Assembly (NCBI RefSeq): GCF_000786215.1
Contig: NZ_JROG01000004.1
Span: 62,001-126,000 of the forward strand
DNA length: 64,000 bases
Direction of reading: 5' to 3'
Source of the DNA: Sphingomonas sp. 35-24ZXX
Lineage (GTDB): Bacteria; Pseudomonadota; Alphaproteobacteria; Sphingomonadales; Sphingomonadaceae
The position numbers and the translations under genes are program-made. Position 1 is the first letter of the stretch. Every line of letters starts with the position of its first letter. Of the stretch, positions 45,455 through 54,420 are shown one piece after another. The notes beneath the pieces are model-generated. The model saw nothing but the letters and a program-made list of their open reading frames with translations, did not search any database and was not told the DNA's origin.

Positions 45455-46666
45455 CTATTCCTGAAAAGACCGTTTGCGGCCAAAGCTGAACAGCCCGCGG
45501 ATCGCCGCGCCCGATTTGGCGAACAGCTTTTCCAGCGCGCCGATCGGCTGGCCGCCGGGCACGAATGCCACCTGATAGTACATCCAGCCGATCAGCGCCG
45601 CGAAGGCGGCAAACGGCACCCACAGCGCCAGGATCGGATCGACCAGCCCCAGCGCGCCGACATCCTCGCCATATTCGTTGATCTTGTGATAGGTCACGAT
45701 CATCACGATCGAGAGGAACACGCCCAGCGCCGATGTCGACCGTTTGGGCGGGATCGCCAGCGCCACCGCGAGCAGCGGCATCAGCAGCATCATGACCACC
45801 TCGACCATGCGGAAGTGGAAATTGGCACGGCTCTGGTTGCGCAGGGGTTCGGGGATGCTCGCATCCGCGCCGATCCGCACCAGCTCGGGAATCGTGTACT
45901 CGCGGTCCTTGCCGCCGCCCCGCCTGCGGAACGATTCGATCTTGGGCAGGTCGATCGGCAGATCGTGGTTGGAGAAGGTGAGCACGCGCGGCGTCTTGTA
46001 ATCCGGCGCGTCATGAATCAGCGTGCCGTTGGTCAGCCGGAAGATGATGGTGTTGGGGTCGTCGGTGGCGAGGAACTTGCCCCGCTCTGCGCTGACCGAC
46101 AAGGTCGTGCCCGATTTGGCCTCTGCCCGCACGAAGATGCCGAACAATTCGCGCCCGCCATCGCGGCTCTGCTCGATGCGCAGCGTCATCCGGTCGCCCA
46201 GCTGGGTGAACTCGCCCACCTTGATCGATGCGCCCAGCGCGCCCGAGCGCAGCTCGAAGCCCAGTTCCTCATAGGCATAGCGCGCCTTGGGCTGGATATA
46301 GCCGACCAAGGCCAGATTGACGAGCATCAGCGCCACCGCAAACATATAGGGCACGCGCAGCAGCCGGTTGTAGCTGAGGCCCACCGCGCGGAACACGTCG
46401 AGCTCGGACGACATGGCGAGCTTGCGGAAGGCGAGCAGGATGCCCAGCAGCAGGCCGATGGGGATGCCGAGCGAGAGATATTCGGGCAGCAGATTGGCCA
46501 GCATCCGCCAGACCACGCTGACCGGGCCACCTTCGGCCGCGACGAAATCGAACAGCCGCAGCATCTTGTCCAGCACCAGCAGCATCGCGGCGATGACCAG
46601 CGTGCCGACCAGCGGAAAGAAGACGAGACGGGCGATGTAAGCGTCTGTGGCGGTTAGCAGTTTCAA
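45455..46666 (-). CDS. lptF: LPS export ABC transporter permease LptF
   Basis: A 403-residue YjgP/YjgQ protein, longer than LptG and with the LptF-type features: a start MKLLTATDAYIARLVFFPLVGTLVIAAMLLVLDKMLRLFDFV, a periplasmic domain (about 100-280), and the C-terminal segment group LLMPLLAVALAIPPKRSTSALG. No ATG is available at the N-terminus; TTG at 46666 is used, with no clear ribosome site. It heads the lptF-lptG-flippase operon, divergent from the DUF2141 gene. Confidence 0.92.
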   Translation of the reverse strand: MKLLTATDAYIARLVFFPLVGTLVIAAMLLVLDKMLRLFDFVAAEGGPVSVVWRMLANLLPEYLSLGIPIGLLLGILLAFRKLAMSSELDVFRAVGLSYNRLLRVPYMFAVALMLVNLALVGYIQPKARYAYEELGFELRSGALGASIKVGEFTQLGDRMTLRIEQSRDGGRELFGIFVRAEAKSGTTLSVSAERGKFLATDDPNTIIFRLTNGTLIHDAPDYKTPRVLTFSNHDLPIDLPKIESFRRRGGGKDREYTIPELVRIGADASIPEPLRNQSRANFHFRMVEVVMMLLMPLLAVALAIPPKRSTSALGVFLSIVMIVTYHKINEYGEDVGALGLVDPILALWVPFAAFAALIGWMYYQVAFVPGGQPIGALEKLFAKSGAAIRGLFSFGRKRSFQE

Positions 46667-46794
46667 CTTATTGTCGCCCTGTCACCATGATTTGGCCGCA
46701 AACGCTTCCCATAAGCAGACGGGTAAAGGGGGCTCATCAGCCTGGCCGCACCGTCTGGAGCGGACCGGCTATAGCTTCTGGGATTGATTACGTC

Positions 46795-47322
46795 ATGTTC
46801 AAAATTGCGGCAAAATCACTGGCCTTCGTGGCTGCGGGCGGCATCGCCTTTGCAGCGTCCGTGCCCGTGGCCAGCGCGCAGCGACAGGAAATTTCCAACG
46901 ACATGCGCAAATGCGGGCCCGGTGCATCGGGTCCTGCGGTGCATGTCGAGGTCAGCGGGTTCAAGGCCAACACCGGGCGCATCCGGGTTCAGGCCTATCC
47001 CGCGACCAAGGCCAGCTGGCTCGAAAAGGGCGCATGGATCAACCGGATCGACACGTCCGTGGCACCGCGCGGCGGCAAGATGAGCTTCTGCGTGCCCGTG
47101 CCCGAAGCGGGCGCCTATGGCATTGCGGTCCGCCACGATGTCGATGGCAGCGGCAAATCGGGCTGGAACGACGGCGGCGGTTTCTCGAACAACCCTTCAT
47201 TGTCTCTGCTCAGTCTCAAGCCCTCTGCGGGCAAGACCGCCATCCGGGTGGGTCCCGGCGTTACGCGCATCTCGGTGGTTCTCAACTACCGGCAAGGGAT
47301 GGCGATCAAGCCGATAGGATGA
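46795..47322 (+). CDS. secreted DUF2141 protein
   Basis: A 175-residue protein (ATG at 46795) with a signal peptide ending near VASAQ (residues 27-31). The mature part holds the DUF2141 phrases VEVSGFKANTGRIRVQAYPATKASWLEKGAW and YGIAVRHDVDGSGKSGWNDGGGFSNNPSLSLLSLKPSAGKTAI. DUF2141 proteins are small beta-rich periplasmic or surface proteins without a known activity. It is five bases from the DAG kinase-like gene and probably its operon partner. Divergent from lptF. Confidence 0.88.
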   Translation: MFKIAAKSLAFVAAGGIAFAASVPVASAQRQEISNDMRKCGPGASGPAVHVEVSGFKANTGRIRVQAYPATKASWLEKGAWINRIDTSVAPRGGKMSFCVPVPEAGAYGIAVRHDVDGSGKSGWNDGGGFSNNPSLSLLSLKPSAGKTAIRVGPGVTRISVVLNYRQGMAIKPIG

Positions 47323-47327
47323 CTTGA

Positions 47328-48305
47328 ATGACTCTCGTGGCGCTCATTTCCAATCCGCGTTCCACCGGCAACAAGGCCCTGTTGCCGGCGGTGCGCGATT
47401 ATTGCGCACGCAACCCCGATATCTTCCATTACGAGGTGGAGGAGGTGCACCAGATCGCCGATGCGCTGCGCGCCATTGCGCTCGTCAAGCCGCGGGTGCT
47501 GGTGATCAACGGCGGCGATGGCACCGTTCAGGCCACGCTGACCGAGCTTTATCACGGCGGCCATTTTGGCAAGACTCCGCCCGCGGTGGCGGTGCTCCCC
47601 AACGGCAAGACCAACCTGATCGCGCTCGATCTGGGCGCGCGCGGCAAGCCGCTGGCGACGCTCGACCGGATCGTCGAGATCGCCAAGACCGATCTGGAAA
47701 GCCATATCGTGGTGCGCCAGCTGATCGCGCTGTCCGATGGCGAGGACGGCCGCCCGGTGCTGGGCATGTTCATGGGCGGCGCAGGGCTTGCCGAGATCAT
47801 CCTGTACTGCCGCCAGAAAATCTATCCTCTGGGCCTGCCCAATTCGGTGAGTCATTTCATCGCGGCCGTGGCCGGGCTGCTCACCATGCTGTTCGGCCTG
47901 ACCGCCAAGTTCCTGCCGATCACGCGGTCGGCGCTGCGCATCTCGTACTTCCAGAAGGGCGAGCTCAACGGCAGCTTCATCGTGGTGATGGTGACGACGC
48001 TGGAAAAGCTGCTGCTGGGCAGCAAGGCGGAAAGCGGCACCTCACCCACCGGGCACCTCAAGTTCATCGCGGTCGAGCATAACCGGGCAGGGCTGACCAC
48101 CATGCTGATCGACACGCTGATGGGCCGTTTCGGCACCCGGCGCGGGCGCGGCGTGCATCTGGCGCGCGAGGACATGATCCGCATCGACAGCGATCGCAGC
48201 CGCAGCCGCGTCGTGCTCGACGGCGAAATCTTCGAGGCCAGCGCGGGCAAGCCGATCATCCTGCGCTCGACCGATCCCGTGCCGTTCCTGCGGCTGGCGG
48301 CCTGA
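47328..48305 (+). CDS. diacylglycerol/lipid kinase family protein
   Basis: A 325-residue protein with the DAGK catalytic domain in the first half: VINGGDGTVQATLTEL (GGDGT nucleotide motif) and LPNGKTNLIALDL, a variant of the usual LGTxND motif, the Thr-Asn still present. The C-terminal half contains the beta sandwich of soluble YegS/DgkB-like lipid kinases. It probably phosphorylates diacylglycerol or a related lipid to its phosphate. It follows the DUF2141 gene by five bases. A GC-rich palindrome follows its stop at 48354-48375. Confidence 0.88.
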   Translation: MTLVALISNPRSTGNKALLPAVRDYCARNPDIFHYEVEEVHQIADALRAIALVKPRVLVINGGDGTVQATLTELYHGGHFGKTPPAVAVLPNGKTNLIALDLGARGKPLATLDRIVEIAKTDLESHIVVRQLIALSDGEDGRPVLGMFMGGAGLAEIILYCRQKIYPLGLPNSVSHFIAAVAGLLTMLFGLTAKFLPITRSALRISYFQKGELNGSFIVVMVTTLEKLLLGSKAESGTSPTGHLKFIAVEHNRAGLTTMLIDTLMGRFGTRRGRGVHLAREDMIRIDSDRSRSRVVLDGEIFEASAGKPIILRSTDPVPFLRLAA

Positions 48306-48353
48306 AAGCTGTATTCGTCATTTTCGCAGGCGGGAGGGGCCGAGTTAGTTTCT

Positions 48354-48375
48354 CCCCTCCCGCAAGCGGGAGGGG
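48354..48375. repeat. GC-rich palindromic repeat, copy 1
   Basis: Arms CCCCTCCCGC and GCGGGAGGGG at 48354-48363 and 48366-48375, with an AA centre. It stands 48 bases after the DAG kinase stop and may end transcription or stabilise the mRNA; no T-tract is present. Copy 2 lies at 48542-48563 and a partial copy at 49675-49693. Confidence 0.7.
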
Positions 48376-48541
48376 AAGGGCTGGCGCAGCCAGGTCGGGG
48401 TGGGCATGAACCGCGCAGCCGCCCGTCAAGATAAGAAATGCGTACGTTGCTCCTTGTAGATATGCGCAATTTCGATGATGATAGTCCCTCCGGTCCCCCG
48501 ATCAGACCCACCCCCGCGCAGCGGCTTTCGCCGCCGCGCGA

Positions 48542-48563
48542 CCCCTCCCGCAAGCGGTAGGGG
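48542..48563. repeat. GC-rich palindromic repeat, copy 2
   Basis: CCCCTCCCGC then AA then GCGGTAGGGG (one mismatch to copy 1), ending 13 bases before the start codon at 48576. The following GAGAGGA is the ribosome site of the next gene, so folding of the repeat could affect its access. Confidence 0.7.
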
Positions 48564-48575
48564 AGAGGAATTGTC

Positions 48576-49478
48576 ATGACCGCCACGCTCCAATCCCTGA
48601 TCGCCGCCGAGGCGCTGCAGCCTGTGGACCCGCGCGTGTCTGCGTTCGCCGCCGAGCTGGTGCGCCCGTTCGGGCCGACTGGGCGCGCGGTGATCTTCTA
48701 TGGCTCGTGCCTGCGCGAGGCGCAGCTCGACGGGCTGATGCTCGATTTCTATGTGATCGTGTCGGACTATGCCGAGGCCTATCGCGCGGCAGGCAAAGGG
48801 GGATGGATGGCGCGCGCCAATGCGCTGATCCCGCCCAATGTTTTTCCCGCAGCGCATGACAATCTCGCCGCGAAATACGCCGTGCTGTCCGAAGCCGACC
48901 TCGCCAAGGCCTGCTCGATGCAGGCGGGGGATGTCTCGGTATGGGCGCGCTTTGCGCAGCCGGTGCGGCTGGTGTGGAGCGCGGATGCTGCGGCGCGCGA
49001 GACCGCGCTGGCCGCGCTCTGCGAGGCGCCGGTGACCCTGATGCGCCACGCCGCGCCGCTCACCGATGCTGCCGCCAGCGATCCGCTGGCGATCTGGCGC
49101 ACCGGCTTCACCCGCACTTATGGCGCCGAACTGCGCGCCGAACGCGGTGACCGACCCGACAAGGTCGTCGATTTCGCGCCTGATCATTATGCCGCCGTGG
49201 GGCAGGCGATCGCCCGCGCGCACCCCGATATCGCCAGCCTGCCGCGCGCCGAGGCCGAAAGCCGCTGGGCGCAGCTCCGGCGCCGCGGCAAGCGCCTCAC
49301 CGTGGCAAGGCTCGCCAAGGCGAGTTTCACCTTTGCCGGCGGGATCGATTATCTTGCCTGGAAGATTAACCGGCACGCAGGCACGCAGATCGACATCCAG
49401 CCCTGGCAGCGCAAATGGCCGTTGGTCGCCGCGGTGTTCCTGGTGCCGAAGCTGCTGAAGAGCGGCGCGGTGAAATAG
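48576..49478 (+). CDS. Tam41-like nucleotidyltransferase candidate (unknown function)
   Basis: A 300-residue soluble protein, I have no certain family. The N-terminal half contains FYGSCLREAQLDGLMLDFYVIVSDY, in which GSx and the later DFY resemble the nucleotidyltransferase pattern G-S...D-x-D of Tam41 (YGSG...MIDFIVVVDD), followed by NALIPPNVFPAAHDNLAAKYAVLS, which looks like the Tam41 NxxHY region. Tam41 makes CDP-diacylglycerol in mitochondria from CTP and phosphatidic acid. A Lys/Arg-rich basic C-terminal half fits lipid contact. The gene is next to a lipid kinase gene and is flanked by GC palindromes. The function is inferred, not shown. Confidence 0.55.
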   Translation: MTATLQSLIAAEALQPVDPRVSAFAAELVRPFGPTGRAVIFYGSCLREAQLDGLMLDFYVIVSDYAEAYRAAGKGGWMARANALIPPNVFPAAHDNLAAKYAVLSEADLAKACSMQAGDVSVWARFAQPVRLVWSADAAARETALAALCEAPVTLMRHAAPLTDAAASDPLAIWRTGFTRTYGAELRAERGDRPDKVVDFAPDHYAAVGQAIARAHPDIASLPRAEAESRWAQLRRRGKRLTVARLAKASFTFAGGIDYLAWKINRHAGTQIDIQPWQRKWPLVAAVFLVPKLLKSGAVK

Positions 49479-49637
49479 CGGTCAGCTGTCGTCCTATTCG
49501 GCTCTCCGTTGATGGGAGAGGCAGCGAGACGTGGTGGCGTGCCATCTAGTCGCAACGGTGGGGGTGATGGTGCGGCTGGGTGCGAAGGCAGAGTGTCGCA
49601 GCCAATGTCCGATCAGGAGGGATCACCCCCCACCCAA

Positions 49638-49693
49638 CCCTCCCCCATCGAGGGGGAGGGCTTAAGCGGCCCCCCCTCCCGCAAGCGGGTTGG
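49638..49693. repeat. GC-rich palindromes, copies 3 and 4
   Basis: The stem CCCTCCCCC-ATCGA-GGGGGAGGG (49638-49660) is followed by the partial CCCTCCCGC-AA-GCGGG (49675-49693 including TTGG). They share the CCCTCCCGC-AA-GCGGG core with copies 1 and 2. Confidence 0.6.
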
Positions 49694-49750
49694 CAGATTG
49701 GGAGCGCCACTCTTCACCCTTGATTTTCGCAGCCAAAACAGCCATCTGGT

Positions 49751-49773
49751 AATCGGAACGATTCACTCCGATT
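49751..49773 (+). promoter_or_regulatory. putative suf regulator operator
   Basis: A seven-base perfect inverted repeat, AATCGGA and TCCGATT, separated by nine bases, ends 15 bases before the Rrf2-type regulator ATG. The position and symmetry suggest a site for the dimeric product of that gene (inference). Confidence 0.5.
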
Positions 49774-49788
49774 AGCCGGAACCGCCTT

Positions 49789-50262
49789 ATGCGCATGTCC
49801 AGTCTTGCCGATTACGCCGTGGTGCTGATGAGCGCCGCTGCCCGCCATTGCGGCGGAATGCGCTGCAATGCGCGCGTTCTGGCGACCGAGACCGGCCTGC
49901 CGTTGCCGACCGCGCAAAAGCTGGTGAGCAAGCTGTCGGCGGCCGGGCTGATCGAATCGGTGCGCGGCGCAGGCGGCGGTTTCCGCCTGTCGCGCCCGCC
50001 CGCTGCCATCACGCTGGCGGATATCGTCGAGGCGGTCGACGGCCCGATCGAGATCACTGTGTGCGCGGGCGATCATGCCAGCGATTGTGCGATGGAAGGC
50101 AGCTGCCACGTCCGCCCGCACTGGCAGATCGTCAACCGCACCATCCGCGCGGCGCTCTCCAGCGTGACCCTCGCCAGCCTGGGGCAGCACATTCCAACCT
50201 CTCTCGGCCTCGACCCCGCGCGGCCCGAACATCAGCTTGATCTCAAAAGGACCGTCTCTTGA
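49789..50262 (+). CDS. Rrf2-family iron-sulphur regulator of the suf operon
   Basis: A 157-residue Rrf2 protein. The winged helix-turn-helix region spans about 8-65 ([52 protein letters not shown]). Three cysteines, Cys92, Cys100 and Cys106, lie in the order that holds the [2Fe-2S] cluster of IscR-like proteins. It probably represses or activates suf genes according to cluster status. The stop TGA overlaps the TTG start of sufB by three bases, so it is the first gene of the operon. The start could be ATG 49789 or 49795. Confidence 0.93.
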   Translation: MRMSSLADYAVVLMSAAARHCGGMRCNARVLATETGLPLPTAQKLVSKLSAAGLIESVRGAGGGFRLSRPPAAITLADIVEAVDGPIEITVCAGDHASDCAMEGSCHVRPHWQIVNRTIRAALSSVTLASLGQHIPTSLGLDPARPEHQLDLKRTVS

Positions 50263-51755
50263 CCGACGATAACACTCCCGCAGACACCAAGGTGCGCGAC
50301 GCCGATGCGTGGGCGGCGGCGGAAAAGGCGAGCACCTATGAATGGGGCTTTTCGTCTGCCATCGAACAGGAAATGGCGCCCAAGGGTCTGACCGAAGACA
50401 CCGTGCGCTATATCAGCGCCAAGAAGAACGAGCCCGAATGGATGCTCGACTGGCGGCTGAAGGCGTTCCGCATCTGGCAGACGCTGGAGACGCCCGACTG
50501 GGCCAAGCTCAACGTGCCGCCGATCGATTATCAGGACGCCTATTATTACGCCGAGCCCAAGGCCAAGCCCAAGCTGGGCAGTCTGGACGAGGTCGATCCC
50601 GAGATCCTGGAAGTCTACAAGAAGCTCGGCATCCCCATCGAGGAGCAGAAGGTGCTCGCCAATGTCGAAGGCGCGCGCAAGGTTGCGGTCGATGCGGTGT
50701 TCGATTCGGTTTCGGTCGCCACCACGTTTCGCGAGGAACTGAGCCGCGCGGGCGTGATCTTCATGTCGATCAGCGAGGCGATCCGCGAATATCCTGATCT
50801 GGTCAAGAAGTGGCTGGGCAAGGTCGTTCCGGTGCGCGACAACTATTTCGCGACATTGAATTGCGCGGTCTTTTCCGACGGCACCTTCGTCTACATCCCC
50901 AAAGGCGTGCGCTGCCCGATGGAGCTGTCGACCTATTTCCGCATCAACGCGGAGAACACCGGCCAGTTCGAACGCACCCTGATCATCGCCGACAAGGGCA
51001 GCTATGTGTCCTATCTCGAAGGCTGCACAGCACCGCAGCGTGACGAGAACCAGCTCCACGCCGCCGTCGTCGAACTCGTCGCGATGGACGATGCCGAGAT
51101 CAAGTACAGCACCGTGCAGAACTGGTACCCCGGCGACGCCGAGGGCAAGGGCGGCATCTACAATTTCGTCACCAAGCGCGGCCTGGCGCAAGGCGCGCGC
51201 TCCAAGATCAGCTGGACCCAGGTCGAAACCGGCTCTGCTGTGACGTGGAAATATCCCTCGTGCGTGCTCAACGGCGAGGACAGCGTCGGCGAGTTCTATT
51301 CGGTCGCGGTGACCAACAATTACCAGCAGGCCGATACCGGCACCAAGATGATCCACAACGGCAAGGGGTCGCGCTCGACCATCGTGTCAAAGGGGATCAG
51401 CGCGGGGCGCAGCAACAACACCTATCGTGGGCTGGTGCGGGTTGCGCCCGGCGCGGAGGGCGTGCGCAACTTCACCCAGTGCGACAGCCTGCTGCTCGGC
51501 GACCAGTGCGGCGCGCACACCGTGCCCTATATCGAGGTGCGCAATCCTTCGGCGCAGATCGAGCATGAGGCGACGACCAGCAAGATCAGCGACGATCAGC
51601 TATTCTACGCAATGCAGCGCGGGCTCTCGTCCGAAGACGCGGTGGCGCTGATCGTCAACGGCTTCGCGCGCGAGGTGCTCAAGCAGCTGCCGATGGAATT
51701 CGCGGTCGAAGCGCAGAAGCTGCTGGGGATTTCGCTGGAAGGCTCGGTCGGTTGA
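50259..51755 (+). CDS. sufB: Fe-S cluster assembly scaffold protein SufB
   Basis: A 498-residue SufB, the main scaffold of the SufBCD complex that builds [4Fe-4S] clusters. Typical parts are [49 protein letters not shown], the [22 protein letters not shown] region and [42 protein letters not shown]. It starts with TTG at 50259, with AAGGA about eight bases upstream; no ATG is near the N-terminus. It is the first structural gene. Confidence 0.96.
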   Translation: MTDDNTPADTKVRDADAWAAAEKASTYEWGFSSAIEQEMAPKGLTEDTVRYISAKKNEPEWMLDWRLKAFRIWQTLETPDWAKLNVPPIDYQDAYYYAEPKAKPKLGSLDEVDPEILEVYKKLGIPIEEQKVLANVEGARKVAVDAVFDSVSVATTFREELSRAGVIFMSISEAIREYPDLVKKWLGKVVPVRDNYFATLNCAVFSDGTFVYIPKGVRCPMELSTYFRINAENTGQFERTLIIADKGSYVSYLEGCTAPQRDENQLHAAVVELVAMDDAEIKYSTVQNWYPGDAEGKGGIYNFVTKRGLAQGARSKISWTQVETGSAVTWKYPSCVLNGEDSVGEFYSVAVTNNYQQADTGTKMIHNGKGSRSTIVSKGISAGRSNNTYRGLVRVAPGAEGVRNFTQCDSLLLGDQCGAHTVPYIEVRNPSAQIEHEATTSKISDDQLFYAMQRGLSSEDAVALIVNGFAREVLKQLPMEFAVEAQKLLGISLEGSVG

Positions 51756-52063
51756 TCCTGCTCGCCGCCCTGACTGTGATGCAGCCCGCGATGGTGCCGC
51801 CCGCCCCGGCGGACGAGATCGTTGTGGTCGCCGAACGGATGAAGCGGATCAAGCTGCGGCTGTCGCGCAAGAAGGGCGTGCTGAAAAGCTGCCGCGTGCG
51901 TGTCTCGAGCGGCGATCCGGTGATCGATGGCTATGCCTGCGAAGCTATCGGCACGTGCATGGCCGAAGGCGCGGTCAAGCGCCAGCCGCTCGCCGATTGC
52001 TCGACCGACAAGGTGCTGGCGTTCTATATGGACCGCCGCAGCGCTGCGGAGACAAGCGAATGA
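51752..52063 (+). CDS. small exported protein of unknown function inside the suf operon
   Basis: A 103-residue protein starting with TTG at 51752, whose TTGA overlaps the sufB stop. The N-terminus ([22 protein letters not shown]) looks like a short signal peptide. The mature part holds four cysteines (in SCRV, YACE, GTCM, ADCS) and a basic [13 protein letters not shown] stretch. It resembles small hypothetical proteins of sphingomonads but has no assigned fold. Its position between sufB and sufC suggests it is cotranscribed; no link to Fe-S is shown. Confidence 0.65.
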   Translation: MILLAALTVMQPAMVPPAPADEIVVVAERMKRIKLRLSRKKGVLKSCRVRVSSGDPVIDGYACEAIGTCMAEGAVKRQPLADCSTDKVLAFYMDRRSAAETSE

Positions 52064-52083
52064 TGGGCTTTACATCCTTAAGC

Positions 52084-52100
52084 CTCCCCGTGCCGGGGAG
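52084..52100. repeat. short stem-loop before the MORN-like gene
   Basis: CTCCCCG-TGC-CGGGGAG at 52084-52100, ten bases before the GAGGAG ribosome site of the next gene. It may modulate translation or RNA stability inside the suf operon. Confidence 0.5.
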
Positions 52101-52124
52101 AAGTTCGTTTGAGGAGTGCGTGGC

Positions 52125-52347
52125 GTGAGCGGCGCGGTCGATCATGTCGAATACCATCGCCAAGGCACTGTCTGCGCCAAAGGCCAGATGCTGGATGGGA
52201 AATTTCACGGATACTGGGAATGGTATCGCAAGGACGGGTCGCTGAAGCGATCCGGTCATTTCAACCGAGGCGAGCAGGTCGACATATGGACGACCTATGA
52301 TGCCGACGGTGCCCCCTACAAGACGACCAGGATGAAGATTGTATCCC

Positions 52348-52361
<14 letters not shown>
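52125..52361 (+). CDS. MORN-repeat-like small protein
   Basis: A 78-residue protein starting with GTG at 52125 (GAGGAG eight bases upstream). It contains GKFHGYWEWYRKDGSLKRSGHFNRGEQVDIWTTYDADG, about two MORN-type repeats similar to YwqK-like proteins. Function in this operon is unknown. Its end overlaps the start of sufC by 14 bases, so they are cotranscribed. Confidence 0.7.
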
Positions 52362-53088
<727 letters not shown>

Positions 53089-53101
53089 TGGGGGTGCGAG
53101 C

Positions 53102-53653
53102 ATGATGGACGCCAACACCAGTCTGAAGGATCTGCAGGCCGATTTTCTGGCGGGCAGCTCGACGTCCATGCCGATCGTCGGCACGGTCTACTGGCTGGTG
53201 GTTCTTATTGCATCGCTCTATCTCCCCATCAACACCGTGGCCTACATCGTGCTGATCGGCAGCGGCATGATTCTGCCCGGTGGGCTGCTGCTCGACAAGG
53301 CGCGGGGCCTCAACAAGACCCAGCGCGGCGACCCCAAGAACCCGCTGATGCCGATGTTTATCAAGGGCACCGCGGTCGTGGTGCTCACTTGGCCTTTGGT
53401 CATCATTGCCGCGCAGATTGCCGAGGACCCGAACATCATCATCTTGGGTGGTGCGGTGCTGATGGCCCTCGTGTGGATCCCTTATGGCTCCGCCGCCGAT
53501 GATCCGGTCGGCATGCAGCACGCCGTCGGCCGCAGCATCGCCTGCTACCTCGCCATCTGGTTCGCCCCCGCGCCTTACAAGGCAGCCGCCGTCAGCGCGG
53601 TGGTGGTGGCCAGCTACATGTTCACCTTTTTACGCATGAAGAGACCCGTTTGA
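53102..53653 (+). CDS. membrane protein of unknown function between sufC and sufD
   Basis: A 183-residue protein with about five membrane segments (TVYWLVVLIASLYLPINTVAYIVLIGSG, GTAVVVLTWPLVIIAAQI, IIILGGAVLMALVWIPYG, SIACYLAIWFAP and the last hydrophobic stretch). I do not know the family with confidence; it may be related to DUF7010 proteins. Its TGA overlaps the next start, so it is cotranscribed with sufD. No Fe-S role can be stated. Confidence 0.65.
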   Translation: MMDANTSLKDLQADFLAGSSTSMPIVGTVYWLVVLIASLYLPINTVAYIVLIGSGMILPGGLLLDKARGLNKTQRGDPKNPLMPMFIKGTAVVVLTWPLVIIAAQIAEDPNIIILGGAVLMALVWIPYGSAADDPVGMQHAVGRSIACYLAIWFAPAPYKAAAVSAVVVASYMFTFLRMKRPV

Positions 53654-54420
53654 TGGCGTCGATCCACACTCTCCCGCTCCCCACCCGCAAGGACGAGGCC
53701 TGGCGCTATGCCGATCTCGATGCGCTCGCGCGCGTCTGGGGCGATGTGCCGCAAGGGCCCGAACGGATCGTCGTTCCCGCCGGTGAAACGCTGGCCAAGC
53801 AGATCGTGCTGCCGGTGGCGATGTCGGGCGTGTCGATCACCGATCTGGATGTGGTGATCGAGGCAGGCGCGACCTTTGCGCTGCACCTGCTCGCCACCGA
53901 TGCCGATTATGGCCGTATGAGCGTGAACGTGCTGCTGCACGAAGGCGCGCATTTCGAGATGGGCGGCGCGATCCTGGGACATGCCGATCAGACGCTGGAG
54001 ATCGTCACCAGCGTCAACCACGCGCACCCCAATGCCACCAGCAATCAGGTGGTGCGCAGCGTGCTCGCAGGGCACGCCACCGGATCGTTCCTCGGCAAGG
54101 TCGCGGTCGCGCGGCATGCGCAGAAGACCGATGCCTCGCAGTCGGTGAAAGCCATGCTGCTCGACCGCACCGCGACCGCCAATGCCAAGCCCGAGCTCGA
54201 AATCTATGCCGACGACGTGAAATGCGCGCATGGCGCGACCGTGGGCGAGCTCGACAAACAGGCGCTGTTCTACATGGCCGCGCGCGGGCTTCCGCCGCAG
54301 GTCGCGCGCAAGCTGATGCTGCAGGCGTTCATCGCCGATGCGTTCGTGTCGCTGGAAGACGATGCCGCGCGCGAGGCGATCGAGACGCGGGCACTCGCGG
54401 CGCTGGAGGGTCTGGCGTGA
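53653..54420 (+). CDS. sufD: Fe-S cluster assembly protein SufD
   Basis: A 255-residue SufD, shorter than the E. coli protein, with the beta-helix core ending in ADDVKCAHGATVGELDKQALFYMAARGLPPQVARKLMLQAFIADAF. The Cys/His of KCAHGA is the conserved SufD site at the SufBD interface. The ATG at 53653 starts inside the preceding stop. The stop TGA overlaps the sufS ATG by one base (TGATG). Confidence 0.94.
   Translation: MASIHTLPLPTRKDEAWRYADLDALARVWGDVPQGPERIVVPAGETLAKQIVLPVAMSGVSITDLDVVIEAGATFALHLLATDADYGRMSVNVLLHEGAHFEMGGAILGHADQTLEIVTSVNHAHPNATSNQVVRSVLAGHATGSFLGKVAVARHAQKTDASQSVKAMLLDRTATANAKPELEIYADDVKCAHGATVGELDKQALFYMAARGLPPQVARKLMLQAFIADAFVSLEDDAAREAIETRALAALEGLA

Larger units (their letters stand above)
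49479..49788 (+). other. 310-base intergenic region before the suf regulator
   Basis: No gene found. It contains a nine-base stem pair CCCTCCCCC / GGGGGAGGG (49638-49660), a partial copy of the GC palindrome (49675-49693) and the suf operator at 49751-49773. A minus-strand open frame (49349-49555) overlaps the preceding gene and is a shadow. Confidence 0.6.
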
